Assembly (NCBI GenBank): GCA_003161575.1
Contig: PMOE01000034.1
Span: forward strand, 9,060 to 52,396
Direction: 5' to 3'
Length of the DNA: 43,337 nt
From: Acidimicrobiaceae bacterium
GTDB taxonomy: Bacteria; Actinomycetota; Acidimicrobiia; Acidimicrobiales; RAAP-2
Shown here: positions 25,220-32,894 of the stretch, one piece after another
Layout: every line of letters begins with the position of its first letter
Position numbering within the stretch: position 1 is the first letter of the stretch
Notes under the pieces: generated by a model
Seen by the model: the letters and a program-made list of their open reading frames with translations, nothing else
The model's database searches: none
Told to the model about the DNA's origin: nothing
Made by a program: the position numbers and the translations under genes

Positions 25220-25636
25220 TCAGTCGATGGTCCTCAAGATGACGACCGGGATGGCGCGAGTGGTTTGGCGTTCATAGTCGGCAAACCCTGGGTAGTCCGC
25301 CTTCTGCTTCTCCCAAATCCGATCTCGCTCGTCGCCTTCGGCCACCCGGGATTCGACGTCCAAGGTGTCGCTCCCCACCTCGACCTTCGCCCGGGGGTTG
25401 GCCACCAGATTGTGGTACCAGTCCGGATTGGTCGGTGCGCCGGCTTTGCTGGCAAAGACGGCCAGGTCAGCACCGACCCGCTGGTACATCATGGGGTTGA
25501 CTCGTTCAACACCGGATTTGGCTCCGGTGTGGTGCAAGAGGAGCACGGGTGCACCCTCGAACTGGCCTCCGACCTTGCCGTCGTTGGCCCGGAACTCTTC
25601 GATGATCTTCTGGTTCCAATCATTGGGATCGGTCAT
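25220..25636 (-). CDS. F420-dependent (Ddn-like, DUF385) nitroreductase-family protein
   Basis: 138 residues from ATG 25636, with GGGAGGA 4 nt upstream. Split-barrel fold of the deazaflavin-dependent family: LLLHHTGAKSGVERVNPMMY is the F420-phosphate-binding segment, followed by VFASKAGAPTNPDWYHNLVANP and the C-terminal YERQTTRAIPVVIL. M. tuberculosis Ddn, the activator of pretomanid, belongs here; many members reduce quinones or enones with F420H2. It implies that the host makes F420. It is monocistronic or weakly linked to neighbours. Confidence 0.9.
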   Translation of the reverse strand: MTDPNDWNQKIIEEFRANDGKVGGQFEGAPVLLLHHTGAKSGVERVNPMMYQRVGADLAVFASKAGAPTNPDWYHNLVANPRAKVEVGSDTLDVESRVAEGDERDRIWEKQKADYPGFADYERQTTRAIPVVILRTID

Positions 25637-25867
25637 GATTCCTCCCGGCTGTTCGGCCACCTGATGCTTCAGCTCTCGACCCCGTTCTATCGCTTCGGCG
25701 CCTTGGGTGGATCCTGACCCACAGGGAGCCGGCCGTGCGGGCGAATCTCCACCGCTCGAGTTCGGCGAGCTCGGGATGCAACCTGGTGACCGGCGGAGCG
25801 GTGGCCGAGGCCTTCTGAGGGCCCGACCCGGGCTCGTGAGGCCATGTCCGGCCCTACCGCGTGACGG

Positions 25868-27238
25868 CTACTCGGGGTCGATGACCCGCGTGGCCTTGTA
25901 GCCCGCTCGGGGGATGGTGTCGCGGGGCAGGATCTCCACGACGACGGTGATCCCGAGAGCCTCGCGGAGATCGGCGACGCAGCGGCTGCCCGCCGCGTCG
26001 CGCGCCACGGGGTCCTCGGTCGCCACCTCCACCTTGACCACCAATGGGGCGTCGCCTCCGTCGGGGCGCTCCACTTGGTACTCGAGCGAGGGTTCGCGCA
26101 ACTCGGTGATGCCCCGAAGGACCGCTTCGAGCTCGCTCAGTTGGAAGCGGGTGCCTTGACAGGCCAGCAGGTCCTTGAACCGGCCGCCCCAGAGTCCCCG
26201 AATGGAGGTCTCCCCACATTCGCAGGGTTCGCGCAACAACGCGCAGGCCTCTTCGAGGTCGTAGCGCAACAGACCGTTGTCCCGATCGAGGGTGGTCACC
26301 GTCAGGTTTCCCCACTCCCCGTCGGGCACCTCCTTGCCGGTGGTCGGGTCGACGGCCTGGACGACCGCCCAGTCCTCGTGGATGTGGGCGCCGGGGGACT
26401 GTCCGCAGGGGCCGCCCACATAGGCGTAGCACTCGGCGCCCGCCGTCATCAGGGGCATGCCGCCACGCCCGAGGCCAAAGCCCAGTGGAGCCTTCAGCCC
26501 GACCAGTCCGGCGTCTTCGAGCGGAATGTCGAGCTTGCCCGCGACCTCTAAGAAGCGACCGGTGGCGAAGCCCATGAACGGGATGTCGGGGGTGACCCGG
26601 GTCCAGAAGCGGACCGCCTGCTCGGCCAGCTCATCGGTGTCGGGCGGGGGAACCCACAAGCTGAGCATCCCCATGTACTCGTAAGTCCCCTGCAACATCA
26701 CCCCGCCGCCGTAGAGGTAGGCCGGGTGGGCGTGGGTGACGATCATGCCGGGCCGGTAGCCCATGCGCCACCAATTTCGGGTCCCCGATTCGTACTCGAT
26801 CCAAAGGTCCTTGCGAGTCCACACCGTAATGGTGGGCTGGCCGGTGGTGCCCGTCGAGGTCCCGAGGCGTACCGCTTCGCGGGGCGGGGTGAACCGGTAG
26901 CCGCCCCACGGAGGATCGCTGGCTTCTGAGTCACGCAGATCCTGTTTCACGGTGAGGGGGATCCGCCAGAGGTCGTCGACACCTTTGATCTCGCGCGGAT
27001 CCTTCACGCCGGCGGCCGCCAGCTTGTCAGCGAACAACCGGACCGGGTGCTCGAGCACCTTGGTGATCAGGTCGCGCACCCGCTCGTCCTGCAGCTCGCG
27101 CCGCCGGGTGGGGTCCATGGCCTGCTTGTCGGGGTCCCAGAGGGCTTGCCCCGCGTCGCGGGTGATCGGGCCGAGGACGCCCGGGCCAAAGGGCGGGGTG
27201 GAGACGGGGGTGAACTTCGAAGCTGACATGGCTGTCAT
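25868..27238 (-). CDS. Phenylacetate-CoA ligase-like (PaaK family) adenylate-forming enzyme
   Basis: 456 residues, full PaaK length. Seen: LWRIPLTVKQDLRDS, the ATP loop GTSTGTTGQPTITVWT, HPAYLYGGGVM, AECYAYVGGP, DGEWGNLTVTTLDRDNGLLRYD and the C-terminal GGRFKDLLACQGTRFQLSELE, all in family order. The end is IPRAGYKATRVID, where the C-terminal lysine region sits. It activates an aromatic or related carboxylic acid to its CoA ester. Downstream of a SRPBCC gene on the same strand with a 27-bp gap. Two ATGs 9 bp apart (27238, 27229) are possible starts. Confidence 0.9.
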   Translation of the reverse strand: MTAMSASKFTPVSTPPFGPGVLGPITRDAGQALWDPDKQAMDPTRRRELQDERVRDLITKVLEHPVRLFADKLAAAGVKDPREIKGVDDLWRIPLTVKQDLRDSEASDPPWGGYRFTPPREAVRLGTSTGTTGQPTITVWTRKDLWIEYESGTRNWWRMGYRPGMIVTHAHPAYLYGGGVMLQGTYEYMGMLSLWVPPPDTDELAEQAVRFWTRVTPDIPFMGFATGRFLEVAGKLDIPLEDAGLVGLKAPLGFGLGRGGMPLMTAGAECYAYVGGPCGQSPGAHIHEDWAVVQAVDPTTGKEVPDGEWGNLTVTTLDRDNGLLRYDLEEACALLREPCECGETSIRGLWGGRFKDLLACQGTRFQLSELEAVLRGITELREPSLEYQVERPDGGDAPLVVKVEVATEDPVARDAAGSRCVADLREALGITVVVEILPRDTIPRAGYKATRVIDPE

Positions 27239-27265
27239 GTTTTCACACCCCGGGCCAGGCGGGTC

Positions 27266-27736
27266 TCAGCCGCCGTGCCTCGCCTCCAGCACCTCCTGCA
27301 TGAGATCGAGCTCCTTGCGGATCTGTTCGCGCCCGCTGGCCAGCAGTGTGTCAACCATCTCGGGCTCGAGGCCGGGCGGCAGCTCGACCCAGAGAGAGAG
27401 GCTGGCGAGGCAGCGGTGTTCGCCGAGTGACTCCACCGCGAACGTCTCGTGAGCCGACATGCCACCCTCCATTGCGGCGCGAACCTCTTTGGCCTCGACG
27501 GCCCCGGTCACCGACAAGGTGACCGGGTGTGGCCCGTGGACGGTGGCCAAGGTGAAGCGGTAGTGGGCGCCGGCGCCGGCCGCCCCTCCGGTCCCTGACC
27601 CCTCTGTCACCCGCTCGACCCCGGTCACGTCGGGGTTGTACTCGGGCAAATTGGTGAAGTCGAGCCGGTAGGCCCAGACCGCAGCCGCCGGCGCGGCGAT
27701 CTCCACGTGCTCAGCTGCGGCGAGGTCGGCCATCAT
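27266..27736 (-). CDS. SRPBCC family protein
   Basis: 156 residues: VEIAAPAAAVWAYRLDFTNLPEYNPDVTGVERVTEG at the N-terminus, a mid-section rich in Gly/Ala, TFAVESLGEHRCLASLSLWVEL and a C-terminal helix REQIRKELDLMQEVL, the usual polyketide-cyclase/Bet v1-like order. Probably a hydrophobic-ligand-binding or lipid-related protein. Same strand as and just upstream of the PaaK-like gene, so probably one operon. It diverges from the ligase at 27826. Confidence 0.85.
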   Translation of the reverse strand: MMADLAAAEHVEIAAPAAAVWAYRLDFTNLPEYNPDVTGVERVTEGSGTGGAAGAGAHYRFTLATVHGPHPVTLSVTGAVEAKEVRAAMEGGMSAHETFAVESLGEHRCLASLSLWVELPPGLEPEMVDTLLASGREQIRKELDLMQEVLEARHGG

Positions 27737-27811
27737 CCATTGCTAGCGGCCGACGGCCGGCCGGGCAACCGAGGCGCTCAGTGCGCACCGGGATCGCCCC
27801 GCCGGCGGTGC

Positions 27812-27817
27812 TACGTT
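27812..27817 (+). promoter_or_regulatory. TACGTT -10 box of a probable leaderless mRNA
   Basis: TACGTT ends 8 nt before the GTG at 27826. It supports that start over the in-frame GTG at 27781, which would place the box inside the gene. Confidence 0.45.
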
Positions 27818-27825
27818 CGCCGGGC

Positions 27826-29346
27826 GTGTCGAGCACCTCTAGGGAGACGACGCCACGGCGAGGGGTGGTGGCCCACGCGACAGCCGACCCCGGTCGCCCG
27901 GCCATCATCGCCAACGGCACGGTGCGGACCTACGGCGAACTGTGTGACCGGGCCCGCAGGCTGGCCCGGGTGTTGACCGGTCTGGGTGCGGGTCCCGGTC
28001 GCCCGGTGGCCTCCGTCCTCCCCAACGGCGTCGAGCCCTTCGAGGTGGCCACCGCCGCGGCCATGGTCGGGGCGCCCTTCCTCCCGGTCAACTGGCACCT
28101 GAAGGCGGCCGAACTCGAGTACTTGTTGTCCGACGCCGGGGTGGGGGCGGTGGTCGGCCATTCAGACCTCGCCGCCGAGTTGGAGGCCGCCCTGCCTTCT
28201 CTGGCCGGCGTCGGGGCTCCCATGCTGGTCGGCGCGGACTACGAGGAGCGCATCAACGCGACCGACGTCGACCCCGCCCTCGACAGCGGCCCGGGACCCG
28301 AGTTCGTCTTCTACACCTCGGGCACGACCGCTCGACCCAAAGGAGTGATCCACGGCGGCCTCGGTGACCTCGCAGTGCGCCGGGCCGGGATGGAGGGCCA
28401 GGCGTTGCTCTGGAACTGGAGCCCCGACGACGTCTATGTGATGTCGGGTCCGAGCTACCACGCGTCGCACGCCGGGTGGGGCATGACGTCGCTCTACGTC
28501 GGGGCGACCATGGTGGTCCCGGCCCGATTCGATGCCCGCGGGTTCCTCTCCGACATCGAGCGGTACCGGGGGACGCGTTCGTTCATGGTGCCGTCGCATT
28601 TCATCCGCATCCTCGAGATCCCCGCCGCCGAGCGGGCGGCGATCGACACCTCGAGCCTGTCGTTGATCGTCCATGCTGCCGCTCCTTGTCCGATCGCCGT
28701 GAAGCGCAGGATGATCGAGGAGTTCCCGACCACCGAGATCCACGAGCTCTACGGGGCGAGCGAAGGGGGTGCCACCCGGATCTCCCCGGCCGAGTGGCTG
28801 GAGCGTCCCGGCAGTGTCGGGCTGCCCTGGCCCGGCGTCGAAGTCAGGATCGTGGGCCAAGACGGCGCCCCGGCGGGTCCGGGCGAAGACGGCGTGGTCT
28901 GGATCCGCCCGCCCGGGGGCCACCGTTTCACTTATCGCAACGATCCCGATGCCACCGAGAAGGCGTGGCGTGACGACGCCTTCAGTGTTGGCGATATAGG
29001 CCACCTCGACGAGGCCGGGTATCTGACGATCACCGACCGGGTCTCTGACATGGTCCTCTGGGGTGGTGTCAACATCGCGCCGCGTGAGGTCGAAGAGGTC
29101 CTCTTCGACCACCCGGCCGTGGTCGACTGCGCGGTGTTCGGGATCCCCGACGAGCGCGATGGCGAGCACCTCAAGGCGGTGGTCGAGTTACGCCGCCCGG
29201 TGACCACCGACGAGTTGGCCGCCTTCGTGCGCGAGCGGCTCGCCGACTACAAGGTCCCCCATGTGTTTGAGATCGTCGACGAGCTGCCGCGCGATCCGAA
29301 CGGCAAGGTCTTGAAGCGCCTGCTGCGCCAGGCCCACACGGGCTGA
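27826..29346 (+). CDS. Acyl-CoA synthetase (AMP-forming), FadD-like
   Basis: 506 residues from GTG 27826. Seen: FYTSGTTARPKGVIHGG (nucleotide loop), GPSYHASHAGWG, LIVHAAAPCPIAVKRRM, ELYGASEGGATRI, the hinge DRVSDMVLWGGVNIAPREVE and LPRDPNGKVLKRLL with the catalytic Lys near the end. Closely resembles the ligase at 1-1502, and the HAAAPCP string suggests the same subgroup. Ends 42 bp from the convergent TetR gene. Activates a fatty, steroid-side-chain or terpenoid acid; which one is not visible. Confidence 0.93.
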   Translation: MSSTSRETTPRRGVVAHATADPGRPAIIANGTVRTYGELCDRARRLARVLTGLGAGPGRPVASVLPNGVEPFEVATAAAMVGAPFLPVNWHLKAAELEYLLSDAGVGAVVGHSDLAAELEAALPSLAGVGAPMLVGADYEERINATDVDPALDSGPGPEFVFYTSGTTARPKGVIHGGLGDLAVRRAGMEGQALLWNWSPDDVYVMSGPSYHASHAGWGMTSLYVGATMVVPARFDARGFLSDIERYRGTRSFMVPSHFIRILEIPAAERAAIDTSSLSLIVHAAAPCPIAVKRRMIEEFPTTEIHELYGASEGGATRISPAEWLERPGSVGLPWPGVEVRIVGQDGAPAGPGEDGVVWIRPPGGHRFTYRNDPDATEKAWRDDAFSVGDIGHLDEAGYLTITDRVSDMVLWGGVNIAPREVEEVLFDHPAVVDCAVFGIPDERDGEHLKAVVELRRPVTTDELAAFVRERLADYKVPHVFEIVDELPRDPNGKVLKRLLRQAHTG

Positions 29347-29388
29347 GCGTCGCCCGGCGGACCGAAGGGCCCGGCGGCCGCCACCTGG

Positions 29389-30027
29389 CTAGGCGCGAGG
29401 GGCTCGCAGCACTTCGGCTGCTTCGAAGGCCCGGGCCCGGAACGCGGCCGCTGTGTCACCGTCGTCGTCGAGCACCCCGGCCACGTGTTCGAAAAACAAG
29501 CCGATAAGGGTGGCCCGCAGCATCCGGGCCACCGCTGGGGCGCCGGGCCCCGCGCAGAGTTTCGGCTCGGCCTCTGCGAGCCAGCGCTCCAAGGACGCCT
29601 GGGTCGCCGCGAAGAGTTCGACGCCCACGGCGTGCGCCGTCTCGTCACCCCGCATGACCTCGCCCATCATGAGGCGGATGAAGGCCTCCACCTCGAGCAT
29701 GGAGCGGAGGATGTCGTCGAGCAGTTCGGCCAGACCGTCGGCCGCCTCCCTGGTGAGTGCCGCCGGCCGCGCCGCGGCCAGGTCGGCGAGGAATCCCCGT
29801 TCGTCGAGGACGGCCACCAACAGTTCCCGCTTGGAAGGGAAGTAGTGGTAGAGCGAGGCCACGTTCAACCCGGCGGCCGAGGCCAGGTCCCGCATGCTGG
29901 TGCCGTCGACGCCGCGCTGGGACATAAGAGACAGTGCGGTGTCCAAGATGTGCTGGCGCTGGGGGGCGACGGCACCCTGGGTCTCCTGGCCAGTTGCTCC
30001 GGGGGTCACCTCCCCATCTTCGTCCAT
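29389..30027 (-). CDS. TetR-family transcriptional repressor
   Basis: 212 residues. N-terminal helix-turn-helix at about 24-70: RQHILDTALSLMSQRGVDGTSMRDLASAAGLNVASLYHYFPSKREL, the textbook TetR pattern. The C-terminal ligand and dimer domain (about 80-205) is all-helical and unassigned. ATG at 30027 (MDEDGEV) gives the family's usual length; the much longer open frame upstream is antisense to the P450. Divergent from the P450 with a 14-bp palindrome between, so it probably represses the P450/ferredoxin/FadE operon until a substrate-derived CoA ester binds. Confidence 0.92.
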   Translation of the reverse strand: MDEDGEVTPGATGQETQGAVAPQRQHILDTALSLMSQRGVDGTSMRDLASAAGLNVASLYHYFPSKRELLVAVLDERGFLADLAAARPAALTREAADGLAELLDDILRSMLEVEAFIRLMMGEVMRGDETAHAVGVELFAATQASLERWLAEAEPKLCAGPGAPAVARMLRATLIGLFFEHVAGVLDDDGDTAAAFRARAFEAAEVLRAPRA

Positions 30028-30109
30028 CCTGGCCCATCGTCGAACCGGCGATCTGCGGGTCTCCGGTGCGCCCGGGCCCCCCGGGAGCGCCAATGCCTGC
30101 GGCAAATCC

Positions 30110-30123
30110 CAAACGAACGTTTG
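30110..30123. promoter_or_regulatory. CAAACG-AA-CGTTTG palindrome, probable operator of the adjacent TetR
   Basis: Perfect 6-bp arms with a 2-base centre, 82 bp upstream of the TetR start and 45 bp upstream of the P450 start. It directly abuts a TATAGGAT -10-like region (about 30125-30132) of the P450 gene. Confidence 0.6.
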
Positions 30124-30168
30124 ATATAGGATCGGGGCCGCCGGGCGACCGCCTCGAAAGGGGATCCC

Positions 30169-31401
30169 ATGACCACTGCTGAGACCACCGAACCGATGGC
30201 GTTTGACCCGTACGAACTCCAAGACACCGTGGCGGGCAACGTGCGTGACCCGTTCCCCCGCTTCGCCGAGTTGCGCCGCCAGAGCCCGGTCCATGTGGGC
30301 AAAGTCGACGTCGGCAACGGACCGAACGAATTCTTCGGCCCGGTCGAGCCGGTGACCGTCCTCGGGTTCGATGAATGTGTCCAGGTTCTCCGGGACAACG
30401 AGACCTACTCGTCGACCGTCTACGAAGGAGTGATGGGGATGGTCATGGGCAAGACCATCCTCCAGATGGACGAGCCCGAGCACCGAGTGTCTCGCGCCCT
30501 CGTCTCCCCGGCCTTCCGCTCCAAGATGCTGGCCCGCTGGGAGGAGGGGTTGGTGCGCACGGTGGTCAACGAGCTGATCGACCAGTTCGCCGAGCGTGGC
30601 AAGGCCGATCTGGTGCGCGAGCTCACCTTCAACTTCCCGGTGCAGGTCATCGCCCGGATCCTTGGCCTGCCGCGAGCGGACTACCCGCGCTTCCAGCGCT
30701 GGGCCATCGAGATCACAAGTGTCGCCGCCAACTGGGACCGCGGGGTCGCCGCCTCCGAAGCCCTGCGCGATTACTTCTCCGGCGTCTTGGCTGAGCGCCG
30801 GGCCGACCCGGCCGACGACCTCATCAGTGAGCTGGTCAACGTCGAGGTGGACGGGCAAAAGCTGACCGACGAGGAGATTTACTCCTTCCTGCGCCTGCTC
30901 TTGCCAGCGGGTGTCGAGACCACCTACCGGGCGACCGGCAGCCTGCTGTTCGCCCTGTTGACCCACCCCGACCAGCTGGCCCGGGTGGTTGAGGATCGGA
31001 CGCTGTTGGCCCAGGCCATCGAGGAGTCGGTCCGTTGGGAACCGCCGGTGACGCTCATCTTGCGGCGAGCGATGAAGACGACCGAGCTGGCCGGGGTGAA
31101 GATCGATGAAGGGGCCGACGTGGCGCTGTTGCTCGGAGCGGCCAACCGGGACGAACGCAAGTACGAGAATCCCGACGAGTTCGACATGTTCCGGGACTCC
31201 AAGCAGCACATCGGCTTCGGCTTCGGGGTCCATGTGTGCCTCGGGATGCATCTGGCCCGGATGGAGTCGCGGGTGGCCGTCAACACCCTCTTTGACCGCC
31301 TCGGGGACCTGAAGCTCGACCCGGCGGCCGAGGACGTGCACATCGAAGGCATGGCGTTTCGGTCCCCACTTTCTTTGCCGGTCACCTTCCGGGCCCGCTG
31401 A
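30169..31401 (+). CDS. Cytochrome P450 (bacterial class I)
   Basis: 410-residue soluble monooxygenase. Haem-binding loop FGFGVHVCLGMHLARME with the Cys ligand at about 357, I-helix oxygen-activation motif AGVETT (247-252, with Glu in place of the usual Asp), K-helix ExxR (ESVR, 286-289), and LQMDEPEHRVSR before the C helix. ATG 30169 follows GAAAGGGG. It needs an electron donor; the 3Fe-4S ferredoxin two genes downstream is the likely partner. The context of a thiolase relative and double acyl-CoA dehydrogenase suggests hydroxylation of an aliphatic or steroid-like chain. CYP family not assigned. Confidence 0.95.
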   Translation: MTTAETTEPMAFDPYELQDTVAGNVRDPFPRFAELRRQSPVHVGKVDVGNGPNEFFGPVEPVTVLGFDECVQVLRDNETYSSTVYEGVMGMVMGKTILQMDEPEHRVSRALVSPAFRSKMLARWEEGLVRTVVNELIDQFAERGKADLVRELTFNFPVQVIARILGLPRADYPRFQRWAIEITSVAANWDRGVAASEALRDYFSGVLAERRADPADDLISELVNVEVDGQKLTDEEIYSFLRLLLPAGVETTYRATGSLLFALLTHPDQLARVVEDRTLLAQAIEESVRWEPPVTLILRRAMKTTELAGVKIDEGADVALLLGAANRDERKYENPDEFDMFRDSKQHIGFGFGVHVCLGMHLARMESRVAVNTLFDRLGDLKLDPAAEDVHIEGMAFRSPLSLPVTFRAR

Positions 31402-31416
31402 CCGGTCGCCGGGCGC

Positions 31417-31422
31417 TACCGT
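31417..31422 (+). promoter_or_regulatory. TACCGT -10 box upstream of the thiolase-like gene
   Basis: TACCGT ends 8 nt before the GTG at 31431. It suggests an internal leaderless promoter in addition to readthrough from the P450. Confidence 0.4.
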
Positions 31423-31430
31423 CAAGCGCC

Positions 31431-32609
31431 GTGGCGCCCGCATCCTCACGCCGTTCGGCCCTCTTGGACGCAACGGCCATCGTCGGCATCGGCCAGACCG
31501 CCTTCGCCAAACATCTCGACCAACCCGAGACCGAGCTGGCGGCCGTGGCGGTGGTCGCCGCATTGGCCGACGCCGGCATCGATCCGGGCGAGGTCGACGG
31601 GCTCTGCTCGTACACCGTCGAGACGACCGACGAGGTCACCATGGCCAAGAACATCGGGGCCGGAGATGTGACGTTCTTCTCCCAGGTCGGTTACGGCGGT
31701 GGCGCGGGGTGCGGGGCTGTCGGCCACGCGGCGATGGCCGTGGCGACCGGCCAAGCGAGCGTCGTGGTGGTCTGGCGGTCACGAAAGCGCGGGGCGCGCA
31801 CGGCCCGTCCCTGGGCGGCCACCCCCACCAGCTTGCCGGTGCAGGCCCAGTGGACGCGGCCCTTCGGTCTGCTCCGACCGGTCGACGAGGTGGCCATGCT
31901 CACCCGGCGCTACATGTATGAATACGGCGCCACCCGTGAACACCTGGCCGAGGTGGCCATGGCCGTGCGCAGCCACGCCAATCGGAACCCGGCCGCCTTG
32001 ATGTACGACAAGACGATGACGCTCGAGGACTACATGGCCGCACGCTGGGTCTCAGAACCCCTCTGCCTCTTCGACAACTGCCTCGAGACCGACGGGGCGC
32101 TCGCCGCGGTGGTCGTGTCGGCCGAGCGGGCGGCGGACTGCCCGCACCCTCCAGCCCTCATCCACTCCTTCGCCCAGGGGCTGAACCGACAGCACGAGGC
32201 GATGGTCAACTACTACTGCGACGACCCGCTGACCGGTCCCGCCTGGTCGTGCGCGGCCAGGCTGTGGGCGCAGTCCGAGCTTCGGCCCGACGACGTGCCG
32301 GTGGCCCAGATCTACGATGCCTTCACGCCCCTCGTGCTGCTCTCGCTCGAGGGCTACGGCTTTTGTGGGCGGGGCGAGGCGGCCGGATTCGTCGAAGACG
32401 GGAATCTGCGCTTCGACAAAGGCCGCCTTGCGGTCAACACCTCGGGCGGTGGGCTGTCTGAGGCCTACGTCCACGGGTTCAACCTGATCACCGAGGGCGT
32501 GCGCCAGATCCGGGGGACCTCGACCAGCCAGGTGGCTGACGCCCAGGCGTGCCTGGTGACCTCGGGCGAGGGCGTGCCGACGAGTGCCCTCTTGCTGCGC
32601 TCGGCGTGA
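31431..32609 (+). CDS. Thiolase-superfamily protein, Ltp2/SCP2-thiolase-like (possible retro-aldolase)
   Basis: 392 residues. The N-terminal TAIVGIGQTAFAKH and AALADAGIDPGEVDGLC are typical of lipid-transfer-protein thiolase relatives. At the usual nucleophile site the sequence reads VGYGGGAGCG, so Cys is not in the standard place. AQIYDAFTPLVLLSLEGYGFC and the C-terminal NTSGGGLSEAYVHGFNLITE match the Ltp2 type, where Tyr residues and a DUF35 partner support side-chain retro-aldol cleavage in steroid degradation. No DUF35 gene is present in the window, so partner and reaction remain open. Between the P450 and the ferredoxin. Confidence 0.85.
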   Translation: MAPASSRRSALLDATAIVGIGQTAFAKHLDQPETELAAVAVVAALADAGIDPGEVDGLCSYTVETTDEVTMAKNIGAGDVTFFSQVGYGGGAGCGAVGHAAMAVATGQASVVVVWRSRKRGARTARPWAATPTSLPVQAQWTRPFGLLRPVDEVAMLTRRYMYEYGATREHLAEVAMAVRSHANRNPAALMYDKTMTLEDYMAARWVSEPLCLFDNCLETDGALAAVVVSAERAADCPHPPALIHSFAQGLNRQHEAMVNYYCDDPLTGPAWSCAARLWAQSELRPDDVPVAQIYDAFTPLVLLSLEGYGFCGRGEAAGFVEDGNLRFDKGRLAVNTSGGGLSEAYVHGFNLITEGVRQIRGTSTSQVADAQACLVTSGEGVPTSALLLRSA

Positions 32610-32664
32610 TTGGGGTGTCCGGACCGCGGCAGAATCGACACAGAGCGAGTGAGCAGGAGAACCC

Positions 32665-32892
32665 ATGAGCCACCGCATCGAGATCCGGATCGACGTCGAT
32701 ACCTGCATGGGCTCGGGGAACTGCCTCTTCTGGGCCCCCGAGAGCTTCGATCTGTGTGACGACGGCCACGCCGTCGTGCTCGACCCCGAAGCGACCGACG
32801 AGGACCGCTTGATCGTGGTGGCTGACGGGTGCCCGGTTGGCGCCATCTCTTTGTGGCGCGACGGCGAGGCCCTGGACAAAGGAGCATCCTGA
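32665..32892 (+). CDS. [3Fe-4S] ferredoxin
   Basis: 75-residue electron carrier. Cluster Cys at 14, 20 and 56: DTCMGSGNC and DGCPVG, the C-x5-C...C-P pattern of actinobacterial 3Fe-4S ferredoxins, with a Gly at the position of a fourth ligand. Cys31 is extra. Good ribosome site AGGAG before ATG. These ferredoxins usually serve P450s; the P450 at 30169 in the same cluster is the obvious client. No ferredoxin reductase is nearby. Its stop is 2 bp from the next start. Confidence 0.93.
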   Translation: MSHRIEIRIDVDTCMGSGNCLFWAPESFDLCDDGHAVVLDPEATDEDRLIVVADGCPVGAISLWRDGEALDKGAS

Positions 32893-32894
32893 TC

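Noticed and set aside
27224-27237. TGAC-N6-GTCA match (TGACATGGCTGTCA) at the start of the PaaK-like gene
   Set aside because: It overlaps the start codons themselves, the arms are short, and one chance match of such a loose 8-base pattern is expected in a window this size.
29389-31563. Very long minus-strand open frame running beneath the P450 gene
   Set aside because: Only its last 212 codons match a family (TetR). The rest is antisense to the P450 with low-complexity composition, an artefact of high GC.
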